Source: Gemmatimonadota bacterium (GTDB taxonomy: Bacteria; Gemmatimonadota; Gemmatimonadetes; Longimicrobiales; UBA6960). From it: a stretch of DNA of 5,495 bases. The stretch covers positions 1 to 5,495 of the forward strand of contig JADFLD010000169.1 in NCBI GenBank assembly GCA_022564535.1, in the 5' to 3' direction. This document shows, piece after piece, positions 1 through 5,495 of this stretch. The first letter of the stretch is position 1, and each line of letters starts with the position of its first letter. The notes below the pieces were generated by a model. It made no database searches, had not been told where the DNA came from, and saw nothing but the letters and a program-made list of their open reading frames with translations. The position numbers and the translations under genes were made by a program.

Positions 1-1260
1 GACGCGGCGAATGTGATCTTCCTCGACTTCGCCGAGCGATGCTGTTGCCGGGTAACCGGATGAGGGGCTGCCCGGTCCAAGCGAGGATGCTCGCGGAGCC
101 GCCGCGCCCAACCGTAGAGTACCACTCCGGATCGTACTACCGCTTGTCAGCAGGACTGCCCGGTCCAGCACGTTTCGAAGCTCTCGCACGTTGCCGGGCC
201 ATGGGGCACCCTCGAGGCGAGCGAGCGCGTGTTCGCTGATCGACTCGATCGGCCGCTTGTGCTGCTTGGCGAACCCTGCTGCGAAGTGTAGAGCGAGCCG
301 TCGCACGTCCCCGCCGCGTTCACGCAGCGGGGGCATGGAGATCTCCACCACTCCGAGTCGATAGTAGAGATCCTCACGGAACGTGCCGTCCGCCATTGAG
401 TCCACGAGGACGGAGTTCGTTGCGGCGATGATGCGGACGTCTACGGGGGTCGTGGACTCCGCGCCGACGCGTTCGACGGTGCGCTCCTCCAGCGCCCTGA
501 GCATCTTGGCCTGCAGCACGAGGCTCATGTCTCCGATCTCATCGAGGAAGAGCGTGCCTCCATCCGCGCGCTCGAATCGGCCTCTGCGCTGAGCGACGGC
601 TCCGGTGAACGCACCCTTCTCGTGTCCGAACAGCTCGGACTCGAGCAAGTGCTCGGGGATAGCAGCGCAGTTCACGGTGACGAACGAGCCACCGTGTCGA
701 TCGCTGGCCTCGTGGAGCGCGCGTGCGACGAGCTCCTTGCCGGTGCCCGACTCTCCTGTGATGAGCACGGTCGACGTCGACTTCGCGACCTTGGCGATCA
801 TCTCGAAGACTTCGGCCATCGCCCTGCTTTCCCCGACGAGACCGCTCCGCCCGGACTCGGCGTCGTGGCGGGTGGACAGAACGACCTCCTTACCCTCGTC
901 GAGCACCAGTCTCAGCCGATCTGCGACATCCGCGGAAGAGAGCGGCTCATGGAGCAAGGCGACTGCGCCCGCGCGCTCTGCCAGGAGTGCCGCCTCCAGC
1001 GATGCTCCCGGTGAGGAGAGCAGGAGCGCTCCGGCCGAACCTTCCGCGGCGATCTTCACCGCGAGGGCCTCGTCCACCAGAGGAACCGCGAGCGACAACA
1101 GCGTGGCGGTCCAGGGGCCGCGCCGGAGGTGATCGAGCAGGACCGCCGCCGAGGGAGCCAGTTCGAGGTCCATTTCGACCGCAGCAGCCCCCTCGCGCAC
1201 CCCATGGGCGGAGGTCTCAGGAACGAGCGCAAGGATACGAGATCGAGTATTACGATTCAT
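1..1260 (-). CDS. sigma-54-dependent transcriptional activator with degenerate receiver domain (3'-truncated by window edge)
   Basis: This is an NtrC-family enhancer-binding protein that would use ATP hydrolysis to open sigma-54 promoters. The frame is open for 420 codons and runs off the left edge. Residues 1-120 have receiver-like alternation but lack the phospho-acceptor: Ser56 sits in LLSLAVP where Asp is expected, the early acidic pair is missing (ILALVPE), and His104 replaces the conserved Lys in LHEP. The AAA+ domain spans about 141-365. It has Walker A GESGTGKE (169-176), the sigma-54 contact loop GAFTGA (216-221), Walker B GGTLFLDE (234-241), sensor I AATN (279-282), arginines in FREDLYYRL (294-302) and sensor [12 protein letters not shown] (354-363). 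The linker [10 protein letters not shown] (411-420) normally precedes a Fis-type helix-turn-helix, which must lie outside the window. The ATG at 1260 is the first start after an in-frame TAA at 1272-1270, and no clear Shine-Dalgarno precedes it. The family assignment is very secure; the target is inferred. Confidence 0.95.
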   Translation of the reverse strand, partial: MNRNTRSRILALVPETSAHGVREGAAAVEMDLELAPSAAVLLDHLRRGPWTATLLSLAVPLVDEALAVKIAAEGSAGALLLSSPGASLEAALLAERAGAVALLHEPLSSADVADRLRLVLDEGKEVVLSTRHDAESGRSGLVGESRAMAEVFEMIAKVAKSTSTVLITGESGTGKELVARALHEASDRHGGSFVTVNCAAIPEHLLESELFGHEKGAFTGAVAQRRGRFERADGGTLFLDEIGDMSLVLQAKMLRALEERTVERVGAESTTPVDVRIIAATNSVLVDSMADGTFREDLYYRLGVVEISMPPLRERGGDVRRLALHFAAGFAKQHKRPIESISEHALARLEGAPWPGNVRELRNVLDRAVLLTSGSTIRSGTLRLGAAAPRASSLGPGSPSSGYPATASLGEVEEDHIRRV

Positions 1261-1307
1261 GCACCAAAGTTATGCACACCACGGATATGCGTGCAATGTT
1301 TAAGGGC

Positions 1308-1319
1308 GCTCATGTGAGC
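1308..1319. promoter_or_regulatory. palindrome in divergent region, candidate activator binding site
   Basis: GCTCATGTGAGC is a perfect inverted repeat with 5-base arms and a 2-base centre. It lies about 95 bases upstream of the start site predicted from the sigma-54 promoter, within the usual range for an upstream activating sequence of an enhancer-binding protein. A 12-base palindrome can occur by chance and the activator's DNA-binding domain is not visible, so the role is inferred. Confidence 0.35.
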
Positions 1320-1351
1320 ATCGGGTCTATCCGGAAGTCGGGTGAGTCGCA

Positions 1352-1371
1352 TAACACGTTGCTGTAACACG
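1352..1371. repeat. short direct repeat TAACACG x2 just upstream of the sigma-54 promoter
   Basis: TAACACG occurs at 1352-1358 and again at 1365-1371, a 13-base period. The stretch between them also makes an imperfect inverted pair, GTTGCTGTAAC (1358-1368). It ends 12 bases before the -24 element, so it could be a protein-binding site or simply chance. No known motif is recognised. Confidence 0.25.
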
Positions 1372-1383
1372 ATATGAGACCTA

Positions 1384-1399
1384 TGGCATCCGTATTGCC
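1384..1399 (+). promoter_or_regulatory. sigma-54 (-24/-12) promoter for the acidic lipoprotein gene
   Basis: The sequence TGGCATCCGTATTGCC matches the RpoN consensus TGGCAYRNNNNTTGCW at all positions except the R and the final W. The GG and GC doublets have the exact spacing required. The predicted start site is near 1410, giving a leader of about 40 bases before the ATG at 1451 that contains the ribosome binding site. The site lies between a sigma-54 activator gene and the gene it would drive, which makes a chance match much less likely. Confidence 0.75.
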
Positions 1400-1436
1400 T
1401 TGGAAGCAGAGCATCTGGATCGACTCGACGACTTTC

Positions 1437-1442
1437 GGAGGA
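1437..1442 (+). promoter_or_regulatory. ribosome binding site deciding the start of the lipoprotein gene
   Basis: GGAGGA lies 8 bases before the ATG at 1451, a near-ideal Shine-Dalgarno. It decides for this start over the in-frame TTG at 1400, which lies inside or upstream of the predicted transcription start. Confidence 0.8.
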
Positions 1443-1450
1443 TTTTGACG

Positions 1451-2290
1451 ATGTTACAGAACGAACGCCGAATATTGGGGTGCCTACTCTCACTCGTCGT
1501 AGCTGCCGGGACCGTCGGTTGTGGTGACAGCACAGGCGTGGGTGGACCGCAAAACGTGGCGCTGAACTTCCGAGTCACATCCTCGAGTGCCCTGCAATTG
1601 ATTCGCGCTAGCGGTCCGGCGCTGGCGTCGGGCCCCAGTACGGTCGCGGGTGATCCCATGACCATCACAGGGACGAATGGCACGCTCACCATCGAGGAGA
1701 TCCGCCTCATCGTTGCCGAGGTGGAACTCGAGGGTGAAGACGACGGATGCGACGATCTGGTGCCCGAGGTCGATGACTGTGCCGACTTCGAGGCTCCTCC
1801 GAGGTTCATCGACTTGCCGCTCGACGGCCAGCCGATCGAGGCGTTCGTGGGATTGATTCCACCGGGCACCTACTCGGAACTCGAGTTCGAGATCGAGGAC
1901 CTCGAGGACGACGAGGACGATCCCGAGCTGGCGAGCGCCATCACTGTGCTCCGCGCCGACATTCTCGCGGAAATTCCCGATTGGCCCTCAAAGGCGAGCG
2001 GCATGGTCGTGGGAACCTTCGACTCGCCCTCCTCCGGTGTGGTTCGGTTCCGGGTCTTTCTCGAGGCGGAGATCGAGATCGAGCTTGATCTCATTCCCAA
2101 CCTCGTCGTGGGAGCGGACGGGTCAGCCAGCGTGGACCTGACGGTCGACGTCCGTCCGGACCTATGGTTCCTGCGCCCGGACGGTTCCGTCATCCCGCTA
2201 CATCTGTTCGACTACGACTTGACCGGGCTGTTGCTCGAGTTCGAGTTGGAGATGGAGAACGGCTTCACTGAGATCGAGATCGAGAGCTGA
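1451..2290 (+). CDS. acidic DUF4382-like probable lipoprotein
   Basis: The predicted product is a 279-residue exported protein of unknown function. Residues 1-23 form a signal peptide with basic QNERR, a hydrophobic stretch (ILGCLLSLVVAAG) and a relaxed lipobox TVGC, making Cys24 the likely lipidated residue. The mature chain is rich in Asp and Glu and in alternating beta-strand patterns. The segment TIEEIRLIVAEVELE (80-94), then FIDLPL (119-124) and LIPPGTYSELEFEI (135-148), follows the layout of DUF4382-type domains: strand, linker, strand and a PPGTY turn. An acidic run, EDLEDDEDDPE, lies at 149-159, and EIEIE occurs at 207-211 and 274-278. Cys100 and Cys110 could form a disulfide. A sigma-54 promoter and a strong ribosome binding site precede it, and the divergent activator is its likely regulator. 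The DUF4382 link is made by eye and is tentative. Export is more secure, though the T at the -3 position makes lipidation less than certain. Confidence 0.88.
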   Translation: MLQNERRILGCLLSLVVAAGTVGCGDSTGVGGPQNVALNFRVTSSSALQLIRASGPALASGPSTVAGDPMTITGTNGTLTIEEIRLIVAEVELEGEDDGCDDLVPEVDDCADFEAPPRFIDLPLDGQPIEAFVGLIPPGTYSELEFEIEDLEDDEDDPELASAITVLRADILAEIPDWPSKASGMVVGTFDSPSSGVVRFRVFLEAEIEIELDLIPNLVVGADGSASVDLTVDVRPDLWFLRPDGSVIPLHLFDYDLTGLLLEFELEMENGFTEIEIES

Positions 2291-2318
2291 CCCCCGGGGG
2301 CATCACGCCGCAGGAAGC

Positions 2319-2348
2319 GGGGCTCCACCCAGCGACCGGGTGGGGCCC
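2319..2348. terminator. GC-rich hairpin between convergent genes, possible bidirectional terminator
   Basis: GGGGCTCCACCC (2319-2330) pairs with GGGTGGGGCCC (2338-2348) around a 7-base loop. The core is 11 pairs with one G-U. It sits 28 bases after the stop of the plus-strand lipoprotein gene and 10 bases beyond the stop of the minus-strand HD-GYP gene. Neither side has a real U-tract (CTTGT on the plus side), so it may be a weak or U-less terminator or a 3'-end stabilising structure. Confidence 0.55.
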
Positions 2349-2358
2349 TTGTACGCCC

Positions 2359-3786
2359 TCACACGAAGTAGTCGGACACCTGGATGTTGTAGCGCTCGGG
2401 GCTCGTCACCTTGATGATCGAGCGGTGGTACCTGCCTCCATCGTCCGTGTCCGCGAGATCGACGAGTGGGGCGGGTTGCAGCCACATTCCATCTGTGTCG
2501 CACAGCAGTCGTACGATCGGTCGGTGCACGAACGACGAGTCGCTGTTGGCGCTGTGTACGATCGCGAGCTCGTACGTGTCCAGGATAATGCACGTACCCA
2601 CGGGATAGATCCCCAGCAGGTTGATGAGCGCCTTCACGATGACGGGGTCGTAACCGAGGCTTTCTCGCTCCCACAACTCACGCAATACCTCATCTGCGGG
2701 CCGCGCTCTGGAATATGCTCGCTCGTTGGTGGCCGCGTCGAACGCTGCCGCGACCGCGATGATCTTCGAGAAGACAGAAGGCTCTCGAGCGCGCAGACAC
2801 TTCGGGTATCCGGTACCATCGCTCTTCAGGTGGTGCTCGTACGCTACGAGCATGCTCTGGAATGGGATCTCCCCGAAGTCGCGAAGCTCGAAGATGCTCA
2901 GGGACCCCAGCCAGGTGTGAGCCTCCATTCGTGCCCGCTCCTGGTCGGTGAGCTTGGAGCCCTTCGTGAGGATTTCGTGCGGGATGCGGCTCATGCCCAG
3001 GTCGTGGACCAGGCCTGCGTGACCCAGGTCGTAGAGTTGGGCCTTCGTGAGTCCGAGCCGGCGACCGATGGCGACGCAGAAGATGCAGACGTTCACAGCG
3101 TGCGTGAACGCGTAGTCGTCGTAGTCTTTCAGCGTGCTCAGCCCCCCGAGGGACGCCTCGCTGTTGAGTACGCCGTCGACGATGTTCTGGACCGCGTGCT
3201 TCACCTGCTTCACGTTCGCGCTGCGGCCCATGCGCGTGCCGTTGAAGAGTTCCTTCGAGATCGCGACGGATTCCTCATAGGTTCGCTTGGCCGCGGTCTT
3301 ACGCTCCTCTTCACCTGGCAGTTCGGCGCCTCCCGCTATCGGCGGGTCGATGGCGATGCCGCGGACACTCTGTGCTGTCAGCGCCTGACGAAGCTTTGTC
3401 GTCTTATTGGGATCGTCTTCAAGGTTGGAAAGACGCACGACCAGCCCGAGGAACGTCTCGAGGTCTCGTCGCGTAGGGAGTCCGGTCAAAGTCACGACTC
3501 CGATGCCAGCTCTCCTGAACGTGTCGAGAACGTGCTCGTAGAAGACGAAGTTCTCGATGTCGCTGACGAGGGCGCTCCCGTTGAGGTACAGCGACTGCCG
3601 AACGATCCGGATCTGGAGGCGTCTCTCTGAATCGAGCAGGGGGTCGCAGGCTGCGCGCAAGCGATTGAGCGCCCGTCGCCCCTTCGCCGTGTCGGTCCCG
3701 TGCGCGCGCAGGGTGCGGAGTGCCTCGTGGAGAGCCTGCAAGAAGCTTCGGCTGACTTCGGAGTGGGGCGTGGGCGCGTCCGTCAC
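2359..3786 (-). CDS. HD-GYP domain protein with N-terminal domain shared with upstream HEAT protein
   Basis: This 475-residue cytoplasmic protein has no membrane segments. HD-GYP domains typically hydrolyse cyclic di-GMP. The module spans about 215-390: His229, HD at 261-262 in HDLGMSRIP, His290, HH at 318-319, the signature DGTGYP (323-328) and ERAY (355-358). Two usual residues are changed. The Lys of HDIGK is Met265, and the Asp normally found in the AVADxFDA motif is Ala347 (AVAAAFDA), a position thought to be a metal ligand. Residues 1-125 form a domain also seen in the upstream HEAT protein. The C-terminal LLGIYPVGTCIILDTYELAIV (390-410) resembles the tail common after HD-GYP modules. 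The start is GTG, overlapping the upstream TGA as GTGA, so the two genes are probably translationally coupled, with GAAGG 9 bases upstream. The fold is secure; catalysis is not. Confidence 0.93.
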   Translation of the reverse strand: MTDAPTPHSEVSRSFLQALHEALRTLRAHGTDTAKGRRALNRLRAACDPLLDSERRLQIRIVRQSLYLNGSALVSDIENFVFYEHVLDTFRRAGIGVVTLTGLPTRRDLETFLGLVVRLSNLEDDPNKTTKLRQALTAQSVRGIAIDPPIAGGAELPGEEERKTAAKRTYEESVAISKELFNGTRMGRSANVKQVKHAVQNIVDGVLNSEASLGGLSTLKDYDDYAFTHAVNVCIFCVAIGRRLGLTKAQLYDLGHAGLVHDLGMSRIPHEILTKGSKLTDQERARMEAHTWLGSLSIFELRDFGEIPFQSMLVAYEHHLKSDGTGYPKCLRAREPSVFSKIIAVAAAFDAATNERAYSRARPADEVLRELWERESLGYDPVIVKALINLLGIYPVGTCIILDTYELAIVHSANSDSSFVHRPIVRLLCDTDGMWLQPAPLVDLADTDDGGRYHRSIIKVTSPERYNIQVSDYFV

Positions 3787-5414
3787 GAGTTAGTGCCTTC
3801 GCTTCGCAGGGCTGCGTTGGCGGCGCTCCGGACCACGGGGTCGCGGTCCTTCGTCGCGCCCCTGAGCACGGACCGCGCGCTCGCAGAGTCGGCCACGCCC
3901 AACGCCACCGCGGCGCATGCCCGGGTCTCCGATGAGGGTCGGCCTCCGATGCCCCTCTTCCCCTTCAGAATCGACTGAAGCGTCGAGACGCCGGCCCCTC
4001 CCGCGACCGCTCCGTACGCTGAGAAAAGCGCTTTGCGTTCCGTGAGATCCCTGGACTCGAAGTTGCCCGAGTCGATCGCGTCGCGGAGGGCGGTCTGGGC
4101 CCCCCGATAGGGTCTCAGCCTAAGCGACCGATACGTCACCGTGCGAACCTCCGCATCGGGGTCATCGACGGTTCGGACGAGGTATCGGATCGCCGCCGAT
4201 GTGCCGATGGAAAACAGCGTGCGGACGGCGAGCCGACGCGTCGTCGGATCGTCACTGCCGAGGCAGTCGCCTACCGGCTCCGCGAATTCGGAGAGTTTGA
4301 GCCTGTGGGCGATTCGCAGTGCGCGGTGCACGGCGGTCCGATTCGACGAGGTCGTCATCCGGGAGAGCGCGCCGGGCCACTCGGTGAAGAAGTTGTCGAT
4401 GGCCTCGACGAGGGCGGTCTTGGCCTCCGGTCGACCCAGCTGACCGATCCACACGAGCACGGTCTGGATCGCTTCTGGCCGTAGCTCCCGCAGGAGGATT
4501 CCGAGTTCTTCCGGCGTGGGTCGCACGTCGCCGTGGTCGAGCACGTGGAAGAGCTGAGTGAGCGTAGCGACTTCCGAAACGCTCACGCGCAACTCGTCCA
4601 GGGCCGCCTTGTGCGCGGGCTCGAACTTGGTGTCCCGGGTAATCTTGCGCAGCTCGCCCGTGAGATACGCGACCGACCCGAACCGTCCGATTCCGAGAAG
4701 ATACGGGAGGAGATTCTCGAGGACTCCGATGACTTCGTCACGAACGTCGGAGTCCGATTGGGCCTGCAGGATATCGAAGAGGAGCGCGAGGACACCGAGG
4801 GTATGGTCCCGAGAGTATTCGGCGTCGATGGCGGTACGCAGGTACTCGATTTCCCTCTTGTCGAGGAAGTACAGCGTGGAGTCGAATTTCTCGAGCTGAA
4901 CGACCCCCCGCCGCTCATCCTCCGTCGCGGCGTCCGCACGTACGGCCGTCTTCAGCGCCTTGGGTTGGATCGCCGTGGTTTCGATCGCTTCGGTGTCCAG
5001 CGCGACCGAGGTCAGGCTGATTCTCCGGAGGATCCCATCGTCGACCGACTTGACGGGCGAATCGAGCACGGGCGCCACGGTGTAGCTGATGTGGTGGAGG
5101 TCGGCCCGAAAGAGCATGAGAACCAAGTCCTGATCTCCGTCCTCGTCCAGGCGACATTTTCGGTCGATGAGCTGGAGGAAGCGAGACATTTCACTTTCCT
5201 CGGCGCCCGGGATGAGGGTAATCCCGTGAATTCCTGAGGCAACGAGTGTGGGCGTGAGTCGGTACAGATCCTCTCCGGGCGAAAGAACGCGATGGTCGTT
5301 CCAGCTCAAGCCATCGTCTGCGCACGTGAGGGAGGGCGAGGTAGGGCACCCTCCTCCAGATGGGGGCGAAGGAAAGCTTGAGCTCGTCCTTGGCGCGTTC
5401 GCGTTCGGGCGCAT
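3783..5414 (-). CDS. HEAT-repeat protein, first gene of the operon, apparent frameshift near its N-terminus
   Basis: The open frame has 543 codons from an ATG at 5414, but roughly the first 31 (Ser/Pro-rich, unlike the rest) are probably not the native sequence. From about residue 32 (ADDGLSWND) it is a convincing protein. The domain with LVASGIHGITLIPGAEESE (57-75) and FLQLIDR continues one encoded in another frame to its right. A linker follows (about 115-180), then helical sequence, then HEAT-like repeats over about 362-540, for example TTRRLAVRTLFSIGTSAAIR (391-410), a repeat around AEVRTVTYRSLRLR (421-434), and DPVVRSAANAALRS (525-538). HEAT repeats are protein-interaction scaffolds, so a partner or adaptor role for the coupled HD-GYP protein is an inference. 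No enzyme motif, signal peptide or membrane segment is seen. The stop overlaps the next start by 4 bases. The gene is either frameshifted or carries a sequencing error, and its true start is at or beyond the right edge. Confidence 0.85.
   Translation of the reverse strand: MRPNANAPRTSSSFPSPPSGGGCPTSPSLTCADDGLSWNDHRVLSPGEDLYRLTPTLVASGIHGITLIPGAEESEMSRFLQLIDRKCRLDEDGDQDLVLMLFRADLHHISYTVAPVLDSPVKSVDDGILRRISLTSVALDTEAIETTAIQPKALKTAVRADAATEDERRGVVQLEKFDSTLYFLDKREIEYLRTAIDAEYSRDHTLGVLALLFDILQAQSDSDVRDEVIGVLENLLPYLLGIGRFGSVAYLTGELRKITRDTKFEPAHKAALDELRVSVSEVATLTQLFHVLDHGDVRPTPEELGILLRELRPEAIQTVLVWIGQLGRPEAKTALVEAIDNFFTEWPGALSRMTTSSNRTAVHRALRIAHRLKLSEFAEPVGDCLGSDDPTTRRLAVRTLFSIGTSAAIRYLVRTVDDPDAEVRTVTYRSLRLRPYRGAQTALRDAIDSGNFESRDLTERKALFSAYGAVAGGAGVSTLQSILKGKRGIGGRPSSETRACAAVALGVADSASARSVLRGATKDRDPVVRSAANAALRSEGTNS
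3796..3800 (-). promoter_or_regulatory. ribosome binding site supporting the GTG start of the HD-GYP gene
   Basis: On the minus strand GAAGG lies 9 bases before the GTG at 3786-3784, inside the end of the upstream gene. It supports the non-ATG start and, with the GTGA overlap, suggests coupled translation. Confidence 0.55.
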
Positions 5415-5495
5415 CCTCAGGGAGCTCCGCCAAGCATCGGAGCAGCTCTTGGACGGCGCGCATCAACACGCGAATCAGGAGCTGCTCAAGCTTGG
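5323..5495 (-). pseudogene. out-of-frame N-terminal segment of the HEAT-repeat gene (continues past window edge)
   Basis: This frame is open to the right edge and reads as a helical, well-formed protein start, including RAVQELLRCLAELPEDAPER and AKDELKLSFAPIW. It uses G/C-ending codons like its neighbours. It loses sense after about PYLALPHV (codon GTG at 5325-5323) and stops at 5191, while the frame offset by one base picks up with ADDGLSWND. Joining the two frames by dropping one base restores a domain that aligns with the HD-GYP protein's N-terminus without a gap across the join. Possible starts inside the window are GTG 5469 and ATG 5463, but neither has a clear ribosome binding site, and the frame stays helical upstream (KLEQLLIRV), so the start may lie outside. 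Whether this is a true mutation, an assembly error or recoding cannot be told here. Confidence 0.7.

Noticed and set aside
605..1132. Plus-strand open frame rich in Ser and Ala opposite the sigma-54 activator
   Set aside because: The minus strand encodes unmistakable AAA+ motifs throughout, and the Ser/Ala-rich translation is typical of a shadow frame.
1400..1450. Upstream TTG start for the lipoprotein gene at 1400
   Set aside because: It would lie upstream of the predicted transcription start and would put extra acidic residues before the signal peptide. The ATG at 1451 has a strong ribosome binding site and a direct signal sequence.
2291..2300. CCCCCGGGGG directly after the lipoprotein stop as a terminator
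   Set aside because: It is a self-complementary run with no loop, so it cannot form a normal hairpin. The stem at 2319-2348 is the better candidate.
2425..3630. Long plus-strand open frame of 401 codons opposite the HD-GYP gene
   Set aside because: It is antisense to a clear HD-GYP protein. Its translation is rich in Arg, Val, Glu and Asp with no recognisable domain, as expected from the mirror of GC-rich codons.
4533..5237. Plus-strand open frame of 234 codons opposite the HEAT-repeat gene
   Set aside because: It is the antisense shadow of a convincing minus-strand gene and has no domain pattern of its own.
5325..5414. Native N-terminus of the HEAT protein starting at ATG 5414
   Set aside because: The residues encoded are Ser/Pro/Arg-rich and unlike the rest of the protein, while the adjacent frame over the same bases gives a helical sequence that fits the shared domain. 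The entry keeps these coordinates as the open frame only.

Overview
The window looks like a piece of a high-GC bacterial chromosome with three complete or nearly complete genes and one that runs off the left edge. Coding third positions are strongly G/C. The mix of a sigma-54 activator, a HEAT-repeat protein, an HD-GYP protein and an acidic DUF4382-like lipoprotein resembles Gemmatimonadota or another environmental, delta-proteobacteria-like lineage. That taxonomic guess comes from protein style only and is weak. There are no RNA genes, mobile elements or CRISPR arrays, and no gene-free stretch over 300 bases.

Layout. Bases 1-1260 (minus strand) encode an NtrC-type sigma-54 enhancer-binding protein, cut at its C-terminus before the expected DNA-binding helix-turn-helix. 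Bases 1261-1450 form a 190-base divergent control region. It holds a near-consensus sigma-54 promoter (1384-1399) pointing right, an upstream palindrome (1308-1319) and a good ribosome binding site (1437-1442). Bases 1451-2290 (plus) encode a 279-residue, very acidic probable lipoprotein. A GC-rich hairpin (2319-2348) separates it from the convergent operon that follows. Bases 2359-3786 (minus) encode an HD-GYP protein, translationally coupled by a GTGA overlap to an upstream HEAT-repeat gene (3783 to the right edge). The N-terminal part of that HEAT gene sits in a different frame, so a one-base frameshift is apparent near 5310-5345.

How the parts may work together. The left half reads as a self-contained circuit: a sigma-54 activator next to a sigma-54 promoter that drives a secreted or outer-surface acidic lipoprotein. 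The activator's receiver domain has lost its phosphorylation residues, so it is probably not switched by an ordinary histidine kinase. The right half is a two-gene operon. By eye, its two proteins share a homologous N-terminal domain, followed by HEAT repeats in one and an HD-GYP module in the other. The HD-GYP protein keeps the HD and GYP signatures but lacks two usually conserved residues, so its cyclic-di-GMP hydrolysis is uncertain. Nothing in the sequence directly links the two halves.
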